Assembly (NCBI GenBank): GCA_021432635.1
Contig: MU270027.1
Coordinates: 744,001-808,000 of the forward strand
Source: Thozetella sp. PMI_491
Lineage: Eukaryota; Ascomycota; Sordariomycetes; Chaetosphaeriales; Chaetosphaeriaceae
Reading direction: 5' to 3'
DNA: 64,000 bases
The notes under the pieces: generated by a model
Databases searched by the model: none
Seen by the model: only the letters and a program-made list of their open reading frames with translations
What the model was told of the DNA's origin: nothing
Position numbers and translations under genes: made by a program
Part shown: piece by piece, positions 35,706 to 46,964 of the stretch
Layout of the letters: each line of letters starts with the position of its first letter
Position numbering within the stretch: position 1 is the first letter of the stretch

Positions 35706-38672
35706 GCTCTCCCTTGCCCCTAGCTATCTTTGTGGGCAACTCTTTCCCTCGTATCGATATCGCCTACGGCTGCTACACCTATCAAGATGTCGACTCAGCG
35801 GCCGCGGCCGCTACACCAATCTTCCCTTTGAACCTACCGACCGATACCTCATTACCCACCGATGATATTCAACCCAACCCAAGTTCTCATCCCCGGAGGC
35901 GTCTGCTAGACACGCCCCATCTCTTCCAGCGTGTCACTATACGCTCCGGCGTAGTGGCCATCATCGCGCCTATGCGCATGAACTACGCCGGCTTTTTAGA
36001 GGCCCATCTCTTAAGCATCCTGCCACCTCCGCACATCTCTTACACTGGCCACATCACCAAGATACCAAACGGCCTTTCAATCACAAAGACTCATTGCAGC
36101 TGACCGGATGGTGCCGCCTAGCTGAGATACGTTTCGACGGTGTGCTATCACCAAATGAACTCATCGAATCAAAGTTTGGCGGCATCATGGCCTCACCGGT
36201 CCTAACGAGAGCCACGAAAGAATTTTATCAACCCAGTCACAGAACATGCGCAATGACCCGCATACTTTTCTCTTTTCGCCGCCCACTTCGAACGAACCGT
36301 CACTTTTCTCAGCTGAGCGATGGTACGTCTGAGGCTAGCAGGACGAGTCTTCGTGTGCAACATTACGACAAATTTCGCCCTCCTTGGTCCTTTTATATAC
36401 ACAGCCGCGGCGTTTAGGAAGGAAAAGGCTACATCTAGCAAACTGGCAAAGCTAGGGAATCACGGAAACAGACTGGAATTCGGCCTCCGGTCCTTTGTGC
36501 TTCTGTCTCCTTGCAGTCGAGGCGAAACTGCAGAGGAGGGATACCGGTAAAGGGGCGGGCGGGAAACAGCACATCATGGCTTTCATCATTCATAGCGCAA
36601 GGGCAAAGGCGAAAGGGGGGGGGGGGGGTTCTAGCGACACCCGCGGCGAGACACTGCCATCTCGGCCGCCTCGTGTAAACTCTGTATAAAAACCAGATCT
36701 GCTTTCCACGGATGGGCTCTGACACGGTTGTATCTCCTTTCCATCCCTCGCTCCGTGGACGCGAGGCTCAGTCATACTTTAGTGACAGGCAAAGCCCCGA
36801 CATGGAAAAGGCGAATTGAAGAATCAAGCCCAGCTGCGTGTTGCTCTTCCTGTGTGCATGTGTTCTTCACTGCTCGTCGTGATGATCCCTAGACATTCGC
36901 GGGCTGGTGGAAGGTTTGGTCGGGCAGTGCTTGGCTCAGGGTTTCAGGTCTCGTAATCATAGTAGCTCCCCCTCCTTCTCGGAGGCTTGTGGGGGGGGTT
37001 TGATACTCTCCTTCCGGGGGGCAGTGTGCGTCCTGAGCTACTACCTGGTTTCGCATCTCTGTAGGACAGCCTCGTCGCCAGCACATCCAGGCTGTTTCAC
37101 CACCCTGCACCAGAGTCCGACGCGCAGCACAAAGCCTGGCAGTCGAGGCTAGAATGCTCTGCCAGCACGCTTATTCATATCTTTCGGTCACCGTAGTGGT
37201 ATCGGGGCGGGGTGACACTCCCATCCACGACCGAGAGCCGTCTGCCGTACCACGAACAGAAGACGGCTCCGTTTCTGGCCCAACCGCCCTTCGCTCGCCA
37301 CGGTCATGGGCTGTGGCGACATTCTCGAAAGGGGTAAGAGATGGTTCAGAGATAGAGGTGGAAAGAGAATGCCATAGATCTTAGTTGATAAACTTCAACA
37401 TTTCGATGCCTGGAGGATAAAAAAAAATCTATAACTAGCAATGTGAGAAAGTGTGGTGACACAACCACCCGTTCTCGGCCTCTTCAGGGCTTCCTGGCAA
37501 CATCGGTAGTGAACAAAAGAAGGGAGAAGCCCTGACCTAAGCCCAGGTGGAGCTCTCGAGGTCGGTGGGAGGAGCTATGGTGCCGCAACGAAGAGGGTCA
37601 AATAGGTCGTCGACCCAAATTTTGGTTCGTTTCCAGTCCAGTCCCGCAGTCCCCGTGTAGGGACGCCAGGGCACAAACACGCTTTGACATAGAAACTTCC
37701 ACTTTTCCATTCGCGCAACCCTGTCTGATTCTCTGCCCCTATATAAAAAGCCATCACCGCCAACCAGCCCAGCTGAAGAGAAGCAAAAGCTAACAAGAAA
37801 CACTCACTCTGCCATGGTATAAACCCCCCGCCACACACGCGCACGACCACCCCTCCCTCCCTCCTTCTTTGATCTTCCCTTCCCTCTTTTCCTGTAAACC
37901 CTCAGGCTAGTCCAGCAGAAGCCCCATGACATACATAGCTGCCGTCATGGAAAGGGGAGGATCGAGCGGGGGACTGGCCAGACCCCCGGCCTCCCCGTTT
38001 TCTTAGAATAGCAACAGAAATTCTACAAGAAGTGAAGGTGCGGAAGGCCGGTTCGTGATGCCGGCCCTCTCAAAGGCGTTTTTACCTATTGCTCCGCACA
38101 TGGGTTCCTTCCATTGATTCGCTGCCTCCTCTACTATGAAGTCGTAGAGTTGGGAGCCACAGAAGGGCTCTCGTCCGTTAATGCCGCAGTCACGGGGCCG
38201 GCAAGAAGTAATGGTACACCAGAGGCCCAACCCAAAGACAAGCACCCTCGCCTGAGGTGCGGCGAGTCCCAAGGGCCAAGGAATAATGCCGAAAGCAATC
38301 GCTGAGGGCGCGCGCGCGTGGGAGAGAGAGAGCAAGTGACAAAATGTTCGTCAGTCATGGGATCAATCCGAGCCGTAGAAGGACGAAAGAAGGAGAAATC
38401 TTCTAGGGTAGATGAACAATGCTGTTGCCTTTGGCCAATTCTTGACAAAACCTCAAACTCCGGTGGACGTCTGTACAGAAGAGGCGGCGGCTGCCGGTAT
38501 GTTTTTGATTTCGTTTGTCTTTTTTTTCTCTTTCTTCGGTTTCCCTCGCATCCGGGGGGGCATTGCGCATGGACGTAGGTAGGTAAGATTGATCTGTTTT
38601 GCGTCTCATCTTCGATATCTGTTTATCTCTGTAGCGAGGGAAATAGTAAGCATCAACGTCCCTGGAGGGTTT
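35706..38672. other. gene-poor spacer between RCO1 and the PUF gene
   Basis: This is convergent spacer of almost 3 kb, longer than expected for two 3' regions. It contains a G run (about 36616-36628), several TATA-like stretches (TATATACA near 36394, TATAAAAA near 36685, ATATAAAAAG near 37741) and a GA/GC-rich microsatellite near 38308-38332. The minus strand near 37810 has ATGGCAGAGTGAGT followed by a T-rich AG, which looks like a start and splice donor; however, the implied intron would be only about 35 bases and no domain follows. No gene is called. Confidence 0.45.
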
Positions 38673-41600
38673 CTATTGCCGGCTGGGGCGCGCTTTCTCG
38701 GGCTGCGGGCTGCGACCTACACGTCCACGCCTGGCGTTGACCTGCTCCTGCATGTACGCCATGTTTTGCATGCCATTCATACCACCGCCATATCCACCGA
38801 AGTTGTTCATGCCCATGTTCATACCAAAGCTGGCTCCGCCGAAGGGCGGCTGGTTGCCAGCCATGTTGGGTAGGGGTGCGCCAGGGGGCTGGATAGGACT
38901 GCCATTCGCGAGGTTCTGGCTGCGGTACTGATCAAGCGAGGGGCTGGGGTTCTGGAACCCACCAAAACCTGCCTGCATGGCGGGGAAGAAGTTGTTCATC
39001 GGAGGAGCGCCCCGCGACATCATGTTCTGCTGATACTGCATCTGCTGGAGGGCGGCTGGGCCCATAGCGGCGGGATTGGTAGGATTGAACAAGGGACCTG
39101 GGTTTCCAAAGGCAGGGAATTGCTGCGGCAGACTCGGTTCCACGCTCTCACTCCTGGGGATGCCGAAGCCGAGCTCAAAGTTCGACGAAGCATTGGTATT
39201 GGCGTTCAAGGGGTTATAAAACTGACCGCTGCCGCTGTTGAACTGGGAAGCTGCTTGCGGCGCCGCCGCCGGTTCCTGCTGTGCTCGTTCGCGCGGCTGG
39301 TGGTGGTGCTGGCCGCTGGTCTGGCGGGACGCCGGCCGCTGGCGCTCGTTGTTGCTCGAATGGTCTCGTGAGCTGCTCCCGCCGCCACTGCGAGTGGAGA
39401 GGCCGACCTCGTCCATGAGACGCTTGTATCCCTGGCCGGGCTGGGCCTTGATCCGGACCAAGACAGCCTTGACATTCTCGACGACCTGGCTGCGGATTGC
39501 CTCGTCAAAGAACGGCGTGGTCAGAACCTTGAAGATCAGCGTGGCACCGCAGGCATGGTCGCTGAGGATAGCCTCGAGGACCTGGTCATTAGGCGTAAAG
39601 AAGAGTGCCTTGAGAATCGTGTCTCTGGCGTCGCCCTCTGCTTTTTGGTTGATCACCTTGAGCACCGTCAAATAAGCGACCTTGTGAGTGCAGAGATGTA
39701 CCAGGTAGGGCACCAGCTGCGGCGAAAGGACAGTGCGTCGCTGAGGGAAAGTGCACGTGTCGAGGAACCAAGTGAGCAGGAGGGCGCCGTTGGCGTTGGT
39801 GGCAAGCTGGACACTATGCAGCGCAATGGCGGCGGCCAGCATTCTCTGCTGGTCCTTGGTGGCGTGATGGCTCTCCAGGCACGCCCTCATGGCTCGCGCG
39901 CCGTATCGCCCTTGGGCAATCTCCCACATCTTGCTGAGCATGGTCTCAAAGATGAAGTCGTTGAAAGGAGCGCCAAATTTAAGGCAGCCCTGCAGAACAT
40001 AGTTGCCGTATTGATCCAAGAACAGAGGCACCGTGTACGGGCGCAGATACTCAACGATCAGGGTCATCTGGTGGGGGGTTCGGCAGACGTCAATGATCTT
40101 CTGGGCAGCCCAAGTTCCGTTCTTGTGCACGCCAATCTCGGCCATGTGAGGGGCGATCTCGGCGAGCATCGAGTCCCTCAGGTCGTCCGAGCAATGTTCA
40201 AAGAGCTTCTGTACAACAGTGTTGCCCAGATAGTCGGATGAGAGCTCCGCAATCTCGGGCAGCATGTCAACCGCGATGCTCTCGATTTCGGCCTTGGACA
40301 AAGTCTGGTTGTCGATTCGCTTGCGGATGTCCCGCAGCTTGGGCGCGTCGTGGACACGGGTGTGAGTAGGCTCCTTGATGGGGGGGATGTCGTCCACAAA
40401 GGCGTCGAATTGGATTGCGCTCTGTAGATTCATCGAGATTCGGTAGCGTTCCTCCTCCGTGGCGCCGAACTGGACAACAATGTCTGAGATATCGGCTGGC
40501 ATCTCGTGAAGCGGTGGCACAGTAGGAGTGACATTGGCTGCGGCCGTGGCGGGCGTAGCGTCGGCAGAGGTAGTCAGGGCAGCACCGGCCGAAGCACTCT
40601 CACCCTTCGCGAAGGGGTCAGGGCTCGGGGAAGGGAAGGCGCCGTCATGGCCAGGGGTGTTTGAGGCCGAAGGGGGCTTCGCAAAGTTGATGCGAATCGG
40701 ACCAGCTCCGGGGAAGATCTCCTTGCCGTTCATGCTCGCCTTGGCAGAGATGGCACTCTCGATGCGTTCGAAGTTGACGAATCCGCAGTTCTTGTGCGTC
40801 AAAACCCGGGCAGAGAGAATTGGGCCGTACGACTTAAACATTTCGGTCAGGGTGGAGGTGGTGGTCGAAGTCGGGATGCTTCCGAGCCAAAGCGCACTCG
40901 TAGGTCCTTCGAGACCTTGCTCCTCAGCGCTCAACAGGCCGTTGTTGCGGCTGTTGGATCGGCCCAGAGACAGGCCAGCAGCAGCCTGGGTGAGGTCCTC
41001 GAAGTCGCTCTCTTCGGGCAAGCGGATCTCGGCCGCCACCAGGGAGCTGTCAAGACGCGAGGGGGTGTAGTAGCTACGGGCAAGGCGGCCAGGGGCGTCC
41101 AAGACTCCTGCAGTCCGAGCACGAGGGCGGTTAGCGCCAGCCTGGTTGGCGAATGCCTGCACGGCGAGGTTGTGGTTGTGGATGGCCGCGTTGGTCGCGG
41201 CAAGCTGATCTTGCAGTTGAGCAAATTGGTTCTCCATGGCAGCCAAGGCTTCGGCGTCGATCTCGTCGTCGTCGTCGTCGTACTTATCCTTGTTGTTAAC
41301 GGAGTAAGAGCGGAATCGGTTCATCGACTTGAAGTCATAGGTAGGCATGTACGGCGTTGCGAGTTGGGCTCGCTGGGGCTGCGGCGTCTCGGCCAAGCCC
41401 AGATAGTCCAGCGTTCGCATGTGGACGTCAGTCTCAGTCGCGCCCTCTCGGGAGAACTGGGACTGGGTCGGGGAACTCGGGTTGTTCGAGCCTATGCTCG
41501 CGATGCTAGCGAGGGTATTACCTCGGTCGCGAGTCACAGGATTCCAGCTGTTGAAGATGCCGGGCCCGAAAGGCGAGTTGGAGCCAGGGAGATGAGCAAA

Positions 41601-42327
41601 CGGGCTTCGCTGTGGCATCGAGCCAGCTCGGAGCCTGGAAAGCAGCGCCGACGCGCTATTCGTATTCTCAGATGGTTCCAAACCCGGCGACGGGGTCTTA
41701 TTGAATGGGCTCTGAGACGGGGTGGGCCGCGATGTCTTAGATGCCAGCGAGGGAACGCTAAGAAGTCCATTGCCTACGCCACCAGGGGAGAAGCGAGATG
41801 GAACGGTGCCAGCACGGGCACGTCGGGTGGTCTGCGGGAGACTTTCGGGGGTGGGTAGTTGCGTAAAGTCAGGGAAGCCGTCCGTCGGGGACTCAGGAAT
41901 ATTCTCACGGAGAGGCGTAGAGTTGCCGCTGGTCGGAGGGCCGGCCCAAGGGTTCACGGGGATCCCCGGTACGCCTTCCTGGGCCTGGATCTCTCGCGCT
42001 CTAGAGCAGGGAGGAAGCATTCGTCAGCCTGAGGCGACGGCAGGGTGGAGGGGAGGTTAGAGGAAGGGAAAGGGCTTACCTCTTGGAGAACAGCCGGTTG
42101 GCTCCCATGTCATGCGACGGAGAGCCGGCGCCCGATCGCGTGGCACCCGACATCTTGCTAGGGGGTGTCAGGCCAGGCGACAGGCCAAAGGGGGATCGGA
42201 TCGTGCTGTTGGGGGATGGCTCGTTCGGCGAAGTGCTTGTGGGAGAGGTGGAGCGGTTCTGTGCTGTGGCGGTTTGTGGGGGATACCCAATTGTCAGGTG
42301 CTCGCCGGGTCTAGTAGAAGTTGACAT
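38673..42327 (-). CDS. Jsn1/Puf2-type RNA-binding protein with RRM and Pumilio repeats
   Basis: This is a cytoplasmic mRNA-binding regulator of the Jsn1/Puf2 class, which binds UAAU-containing 3' untranslated regions of mRNAs for membrane-associated proteins. Exons 42080..42327 and 38673..42000 flank a 79-base intron (donor GTAAGC, acceptor CTCTAG), giving 1191 residues. The N-terminal 440 residues are Ser/Pro-rich and include a KYDDDDDEID acidic run coded by (GTC)n-like repeats and a short coiled coil. The RRM is at about 450-524 (ALWLGSIPTS, then CGFVNFE). The Pumilio homology region spans about 640-980 (YLGNTVVQKLFEH, KNGTWAAQKIIDVC, QYGNYVLQGCLK, RYGARAMRACLE). The tail is Gln/Asn/Gly/Met-rich and prion-like, ending in a basic stretch. 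The frame begins two codons upstream with TTG, so the ATG at 42327 is used. Confidence 0.92.
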
Positions 42328-45300
42328 TATCAATTATCTTATCCTGGCCCTCATCAGAAGTATGTCGCCAATATCTCGATAGAAAGGCGTGCCAAGGGGA
42401 TTTCGCGGCAGCTCGCGGAAGCGAGTGGACAATGTGGTCTCGAAAGTCCCGACGTCCAACGTATCCGTCTCGAGTGCGGGCGATGGGGGTTCCGAATTGG
42501 TTAACCGGCGACCCGCGGTGTATACCCTTGAGCTGAAAAGTACGGGGCCGATGAGACAAGAGGCAGGGAGACTCGATAGTCTAAATTTCCGACTTGTCTT
42601 CGAAGGCTTCTCTGATTAAGCAGCAAAAAGGGCACCGAAGGGGGGTGGGTGGGGGGCGGCGATCCGGCGAAAGGAGTGTCGCTCGGAAACCTTGTCGCGC
42701 GAAGGTAGAAGGCGAGAATAAAAATTGGGAATGCCGTGAGCTCGGAGGGGAGCTATTACAACAGGGTGCCAGGAATAAAGCAATCTATTCCGAGGGAGGC
42801 TCCAGTCGGAAAAAAAATTTGGCGGGAAAGGCGTCGTCAGACGAGTGGTGAACACTTGGCCACGAGCTGAGTAAAAAGGAGTGTCAGGGGAAGGAGGAGT
42901 TGTGTGTCGTCAGGTCGGTGGCACTGGGTCCTGTCGGATGGCGGGACAGGCTTGAGCACGAAATGACAAGATGTTCCTCCTCCCGTGGCCGGCTCGCCCT
43001 CTCTGTTGTCGATGTGCAAAGGAAGACAAGAGGAGAGGGAAGAATCAAAGACGGATTAATAGACAGGCGTCATTAAGCAGGAATTGAGCCTGGAGAAGGG
43101 ATGTTAAGGTGGAAGAGAGAGAGAGAAGAATCTCGCAAGGAGCTGGTGGGGGCCGGGGTAGGAAGGCTGAAGGAGGGATGGGTGGAGGAGAAATCGAGTA
43201 GGCCAAGAGGGATGAAACAACCGATTTAGGGGGCCAGCATATTTGGGGAGCTGCACCAACTGGACGACACAGACGACACAGACCAGGGGGGGGGGGGAGG
43301 GGAGGAGAGGGCCGCACCCACACAGTCGGACACTGTCGGCACAGTGCAGCACTGTAGTCCGCATTCGAGCTTGCGTATGAACTGATCCGCAGCACACAGA
43401 GCAGGGCAAGAGCCGCGCACAGTTGACCGTTTCTTCTCATCCACCGCCCGAACAGGCCGAAGCAGCCGTTGGTACCCCCTTTTTCTCACTCTCCCTCGTC
43501 CTCTCTCACTCGCTCCCCCTCTATCTCTCCCCCCCCCAAACCGCCTGCTTCACAACCCCTTCAACGCCCCACTCCCTTTTCCTTCTGCACCCAAGAAGGC
43601 AATTAGCAGTTGAGAAGTTGAGAAAGGAGCCAACCCCTTCCTCCCCGCTACGCCTTTCGTATTCGTTGTGCTGGGTTCGGCTTTCTTAACCGCCTGGCCT
43701 GGCTGCTCTGTCTGTCGGGGCTTCCGAAAAGGGGGGATTGACCCTGGACGGACACAGCCAGAAGGCATGACGGACTTCCGTTTGGAAGGAGTGCTTCGAC
43801 GAAAGCCGCATGGCGGCGGGAGGGTAGATTGGGGAGAGGGCCAGGGATGAGGGAGTGGTAGCGTAGCGTGGAAAGGGGCTCCCACGTCACTGGCGCCTCA
43901 GCGCGGGGTCTCTGCGCCAAGGGCATGCATGCCTCTCGCCCTCGTCGTCGTCGTCGTCGTCGTCTGGTTTCCCATTTGCACCTCGTAGCCCCATTAGCCA
44001 GCGAGGTCCTCCCCCCCTACACCCCCCAAAAAGAGCTTGTGCTATGTATGCAACGCGACCAGGCCAAAAAAGATTGGAAAGATTGGAATGGACTGGGCAT
44101 CGGACGGCGCCTGAGATTGATGATGGGCATGACAGGCTCTTCCGCGTCCAGAACTGGGTTAATTCATGCCAGGCTCCGCTGGGGGGGTACAAAGCCACTC
44201 ACAGGGCTGCGGCCTACATCGTATACACTAAGCAGCCATGCTCGGGGGGGCACGCAATTCAAAGTTCGATTATAAGGCCACCTAAGATGCCACAGGGGCC
44301 TTGGGGCGCAGACGAGATGCCAGGGGGTGGAGGGGGGCCAGACCGTGGTAAAGCTGGAAGCGTAACTGAGGTAGACCAAAAGGCTCGATGATGCGCATTC
44401 GAGCAGCCGCGATGATCCCAGCAGCCAAGGCGATTCCTGCCCGCCCTGCTCTGGGACCTCTACCTGATACTTGCGCAGCTGCTCTGGTCGCCCGAGAAAA
44501 GCGATGCCCGTCCCAAGGGATCCCGGGCCCCGGCTGCACTGCGATCTCGCCCGAGATGCACGGCGATCCGTCGAGGCTCCCCGGAGAACAGACGAGGGAT
44601 ATCCGTAGGACGGCGGTTCTGGGTGGTACCCGGCGGTGCACACAAGCAGCGGTCAACCGCGCCAAGTGATTTGGATGCCGACGCCGTCGATCCATCCAGT
44701 GGCGGCATCTACCCACTCAATGCTACCTCAGATGGGTCGTAGTGTGTACGAATCGACAGCCCCGATTATGGAGTACCCATTAGGCACCTGGCTAAGGCGA
44801 TGGGCAGACTTGGCTACCTCTTGTTCTAAAATCAACAGCTATAGAAGTGCCAGATATCAACCTGTGGGTGCTACTGGCGAGAGCAGGCCCAGCTCCCGCG
44901 GTGGGCTACGTCCCGTCCCCCGTCCCCCCCCCCCCCCCCGTCCAGATCGCCCAGTCCCGCCTGCCGTCCAATGTTCAAGGGGGGATGGGGAAGGGAGGGG
45001 GATTTCGGTATTTACCCAGCAGCTGTGCTCTAACCAAACACGGCAGGCCTTCCAGAAGGTCTTGGCTTAGAATCGACTCGACTGCCATATAGCCCGACCT
45101 GCCAAAAGTTTAACAGCTACAATTCCAAGGCATCCTTCCGTGTCAGCATGATAGTCCCAGCCATCGTGTCTGCTATTGGGTTCAGTCGGCGGGCACGCAA
45201 TCCTGCCCGAGCTTTGCCAGAACACGCACTCGATCATGCAATAGATGCATGGACTCCGCCAGTGTCGGCTTCCAACTGCGCCCAGAGAAGATGGCGTGTG

Positions 45301-46419
45301 CAACCCAGGAGAGACCCCCTCCCGAACCTTAAGCGTACAGACATGGACGTGGGCAGGTGCAAGAGTCATGGCTAGATTGATGCCCGGCGAGCAAACGGCT
45401 GGCGTCTGTCAACGGGGCGAGGACAGCTCGACTCGCCAGCAAGTTCTAGCACCTACTCACCATCAAGCGGGCCTTTCACAAGCCTATGCTTTGGTCATAC
45501 GGGGGCCCCGACAAAACAAGGATCCAGGCATCGGCAGAGGAGCTCAAACTCGCAGCAGGTAGACGCCGCCTGCGCCCAAACGAGGGCGGTGGTCAATGCA
45601 GAGACTCGAATAGGCCATCTGCTCCCCCCCCGGCCCCCGGAAAGGTCGCACCAGCGGCGCCCTTGAAAGCTGGGCCGGTGCTATTTGGCATAGAAGACCA
45701 TGGCCACAGGCCACACAGCAGCCGGGCTAGCGCATAGGCAAGGGGCTGATGACAACAGGATTATAAAAAACAAAAATAAAAAGAGAAGCTGTGTCGAGCC
45801 TCTAGCCTCTAAGAGCAGCTCCAGAAACAGTAGCAGACACGGCAGGTCGACGACAGCCCACATGTACAGTACAGAGCTGCAGCTCCCGCTGCAGATAAGC
45901 CGGCCCAGGGGGGACGCTCATTGGGCTATGGCGATGTGCTTCCGCATGAGCAGGCGTCGACGTGTTAACATGGATGCTAACAAATTTATGCCGCCCGGGG
46001 GTTTGTGGCTGGCGGGGCGCGCCAATCAGCAGCCGGGACGCTGCTGTTCGAGGGATGCTCTCCCAAATCTGAAACGACCTTGACATCGCGTCCACCTGCC
46101 GTTAGCGCGGTTCAAAAATCCAGGCCCACACCTTCCTGCTGTTCCGTCCCCCCCGTCCCCACCCCCAAATGCCAAATGATCGTCGCAGCGGCTCCTGGAG
46201 TCCTGAGTCTTGGGCGAAGCTCCCTGGCCCGTACCCACTGGGAGCTTCTCCTCGGACTGGAACTGGCCAACCAACCAGCCCGGGAGAGCGCCGAGCAGGC
46301 TTTTGGGAATTGTCATCACACCTGGCCATCTCGTTTTGGGGCGTCACCAACCGACGCCTCGGAGTTGCTTGCCGAGCCCTTCTCCCGCAGCTCACACCGC
46401 ATGCTAGCCGCCAGAGATG

Positions 46420-46468
46420 GGCTGGGAAGGGAGGGAAGGGAGGGAAAGGGAGGGAAAGGGAGGGAGGG
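46420..46468 (+). repeat. G-rich simple repeat (GGGAA/GGGAAAGGGAGGG) with quadruplex potential
   Basis: There are at least eight runs of three or more G within about 50 bases, separated by one to three A residues. This layout is compatible with a stable G-quadruplex on the plus strand. It lies in sequence without a recognised gene, so any role is unknown. Confidence 0.7.
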
Positions 46469-46703
46469 GTGCTCGGGAAAGGGCCGCTGCCTTTGGAAAC
46501 TCTGGAAAGCGATCCGGGGATGCTGATCCCAATCGTCTCCCAAAGTTTACTAGCCTGGGGTCTCCTGTCACTGTTGGCCACGACCACACCACCAACAGAG
46601 ATGGCATTGATAACCTGGCATCCCGAATCCTTCTATCCAGCCCGTTTGCTAATATTGGCTCACTTCTCGGCCTCGAGCTGCGGGTGGATGCAAGCCAGGC
46701 TGC

Positions 46704-46728
46704 GGGACGCTCTTCACACTGCGGGCTG
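46704..46728 (+). repeat. left arm of a perfect 25-bp inverted repeat
   Basis: This arm starts GGGACGCTCTTC and is the exact reverse complement of 46940-46964. The two arms bound a 261-base segment whose left interior continues into four CTGCGGG units. No obvious target-site duplication flanks the pair. It could be the ends of a small foldback or MITE-like element, or a locally duplicated and inverted fragment. Confidence 0.75.
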
Positions 46729-46750
46729 CGGGCTGCGGGCTGCGGGCTGC
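46719..46750 (+). repeat. CTGCGGG heptamer tandem repeat
   Basis: Four consecutive CTGCGGG copies begin inside the left arm of the inverted repeat and end in CTGCCTG. The right arm carries only one copy, so the expansion probably arose after the inversion. Confidence 0.75.
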
Positions 46751-46939
46751 CTGACGACGGAGGCGACCCGGTCCTGTGCGAAGCGGGCTGCTTCCCCGTT
46801 CTCACGCGCTCCATGTCCCATGGCCGGAGCGGCACTCGTCAGCCAGAACGTCCAAAACCTCCCCGCCCCCCCGGGTCTGGAGGTCTGGAGATGCACCCAT
46901 GGGCCATCGCGCAGCGCACATCGCACAGGCCGCAGCCAA

Positions 46940-46964
46940 CAGCCCGCAGTGTGAAGAGCGTCCC
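46940..46964 (-). repeat. right arm of the perfect 25-bp inverted repeat
   Basis: This arm begins CAGCCCGCAGTG and matches 46704-46728 in reverse complement over all 25 bases. Similarity fades within a few bases outside the arms, arguing for a defined repeat boundary. Confidence 0.75.

Noticed and set aside
37537-37850. possible small minus-strand gene starting ATGGCAGAGTGAGT
   Set aside because: The implied first intron is about 35 bases, below the usual fungal minimum, and the following sequence has no recognisable family.
40794-41858. 354-codon plus-strand frame opposite the PUF gene
   Set aside because: It mirrors the low-complexity coding sequence of the gene on the other strand.
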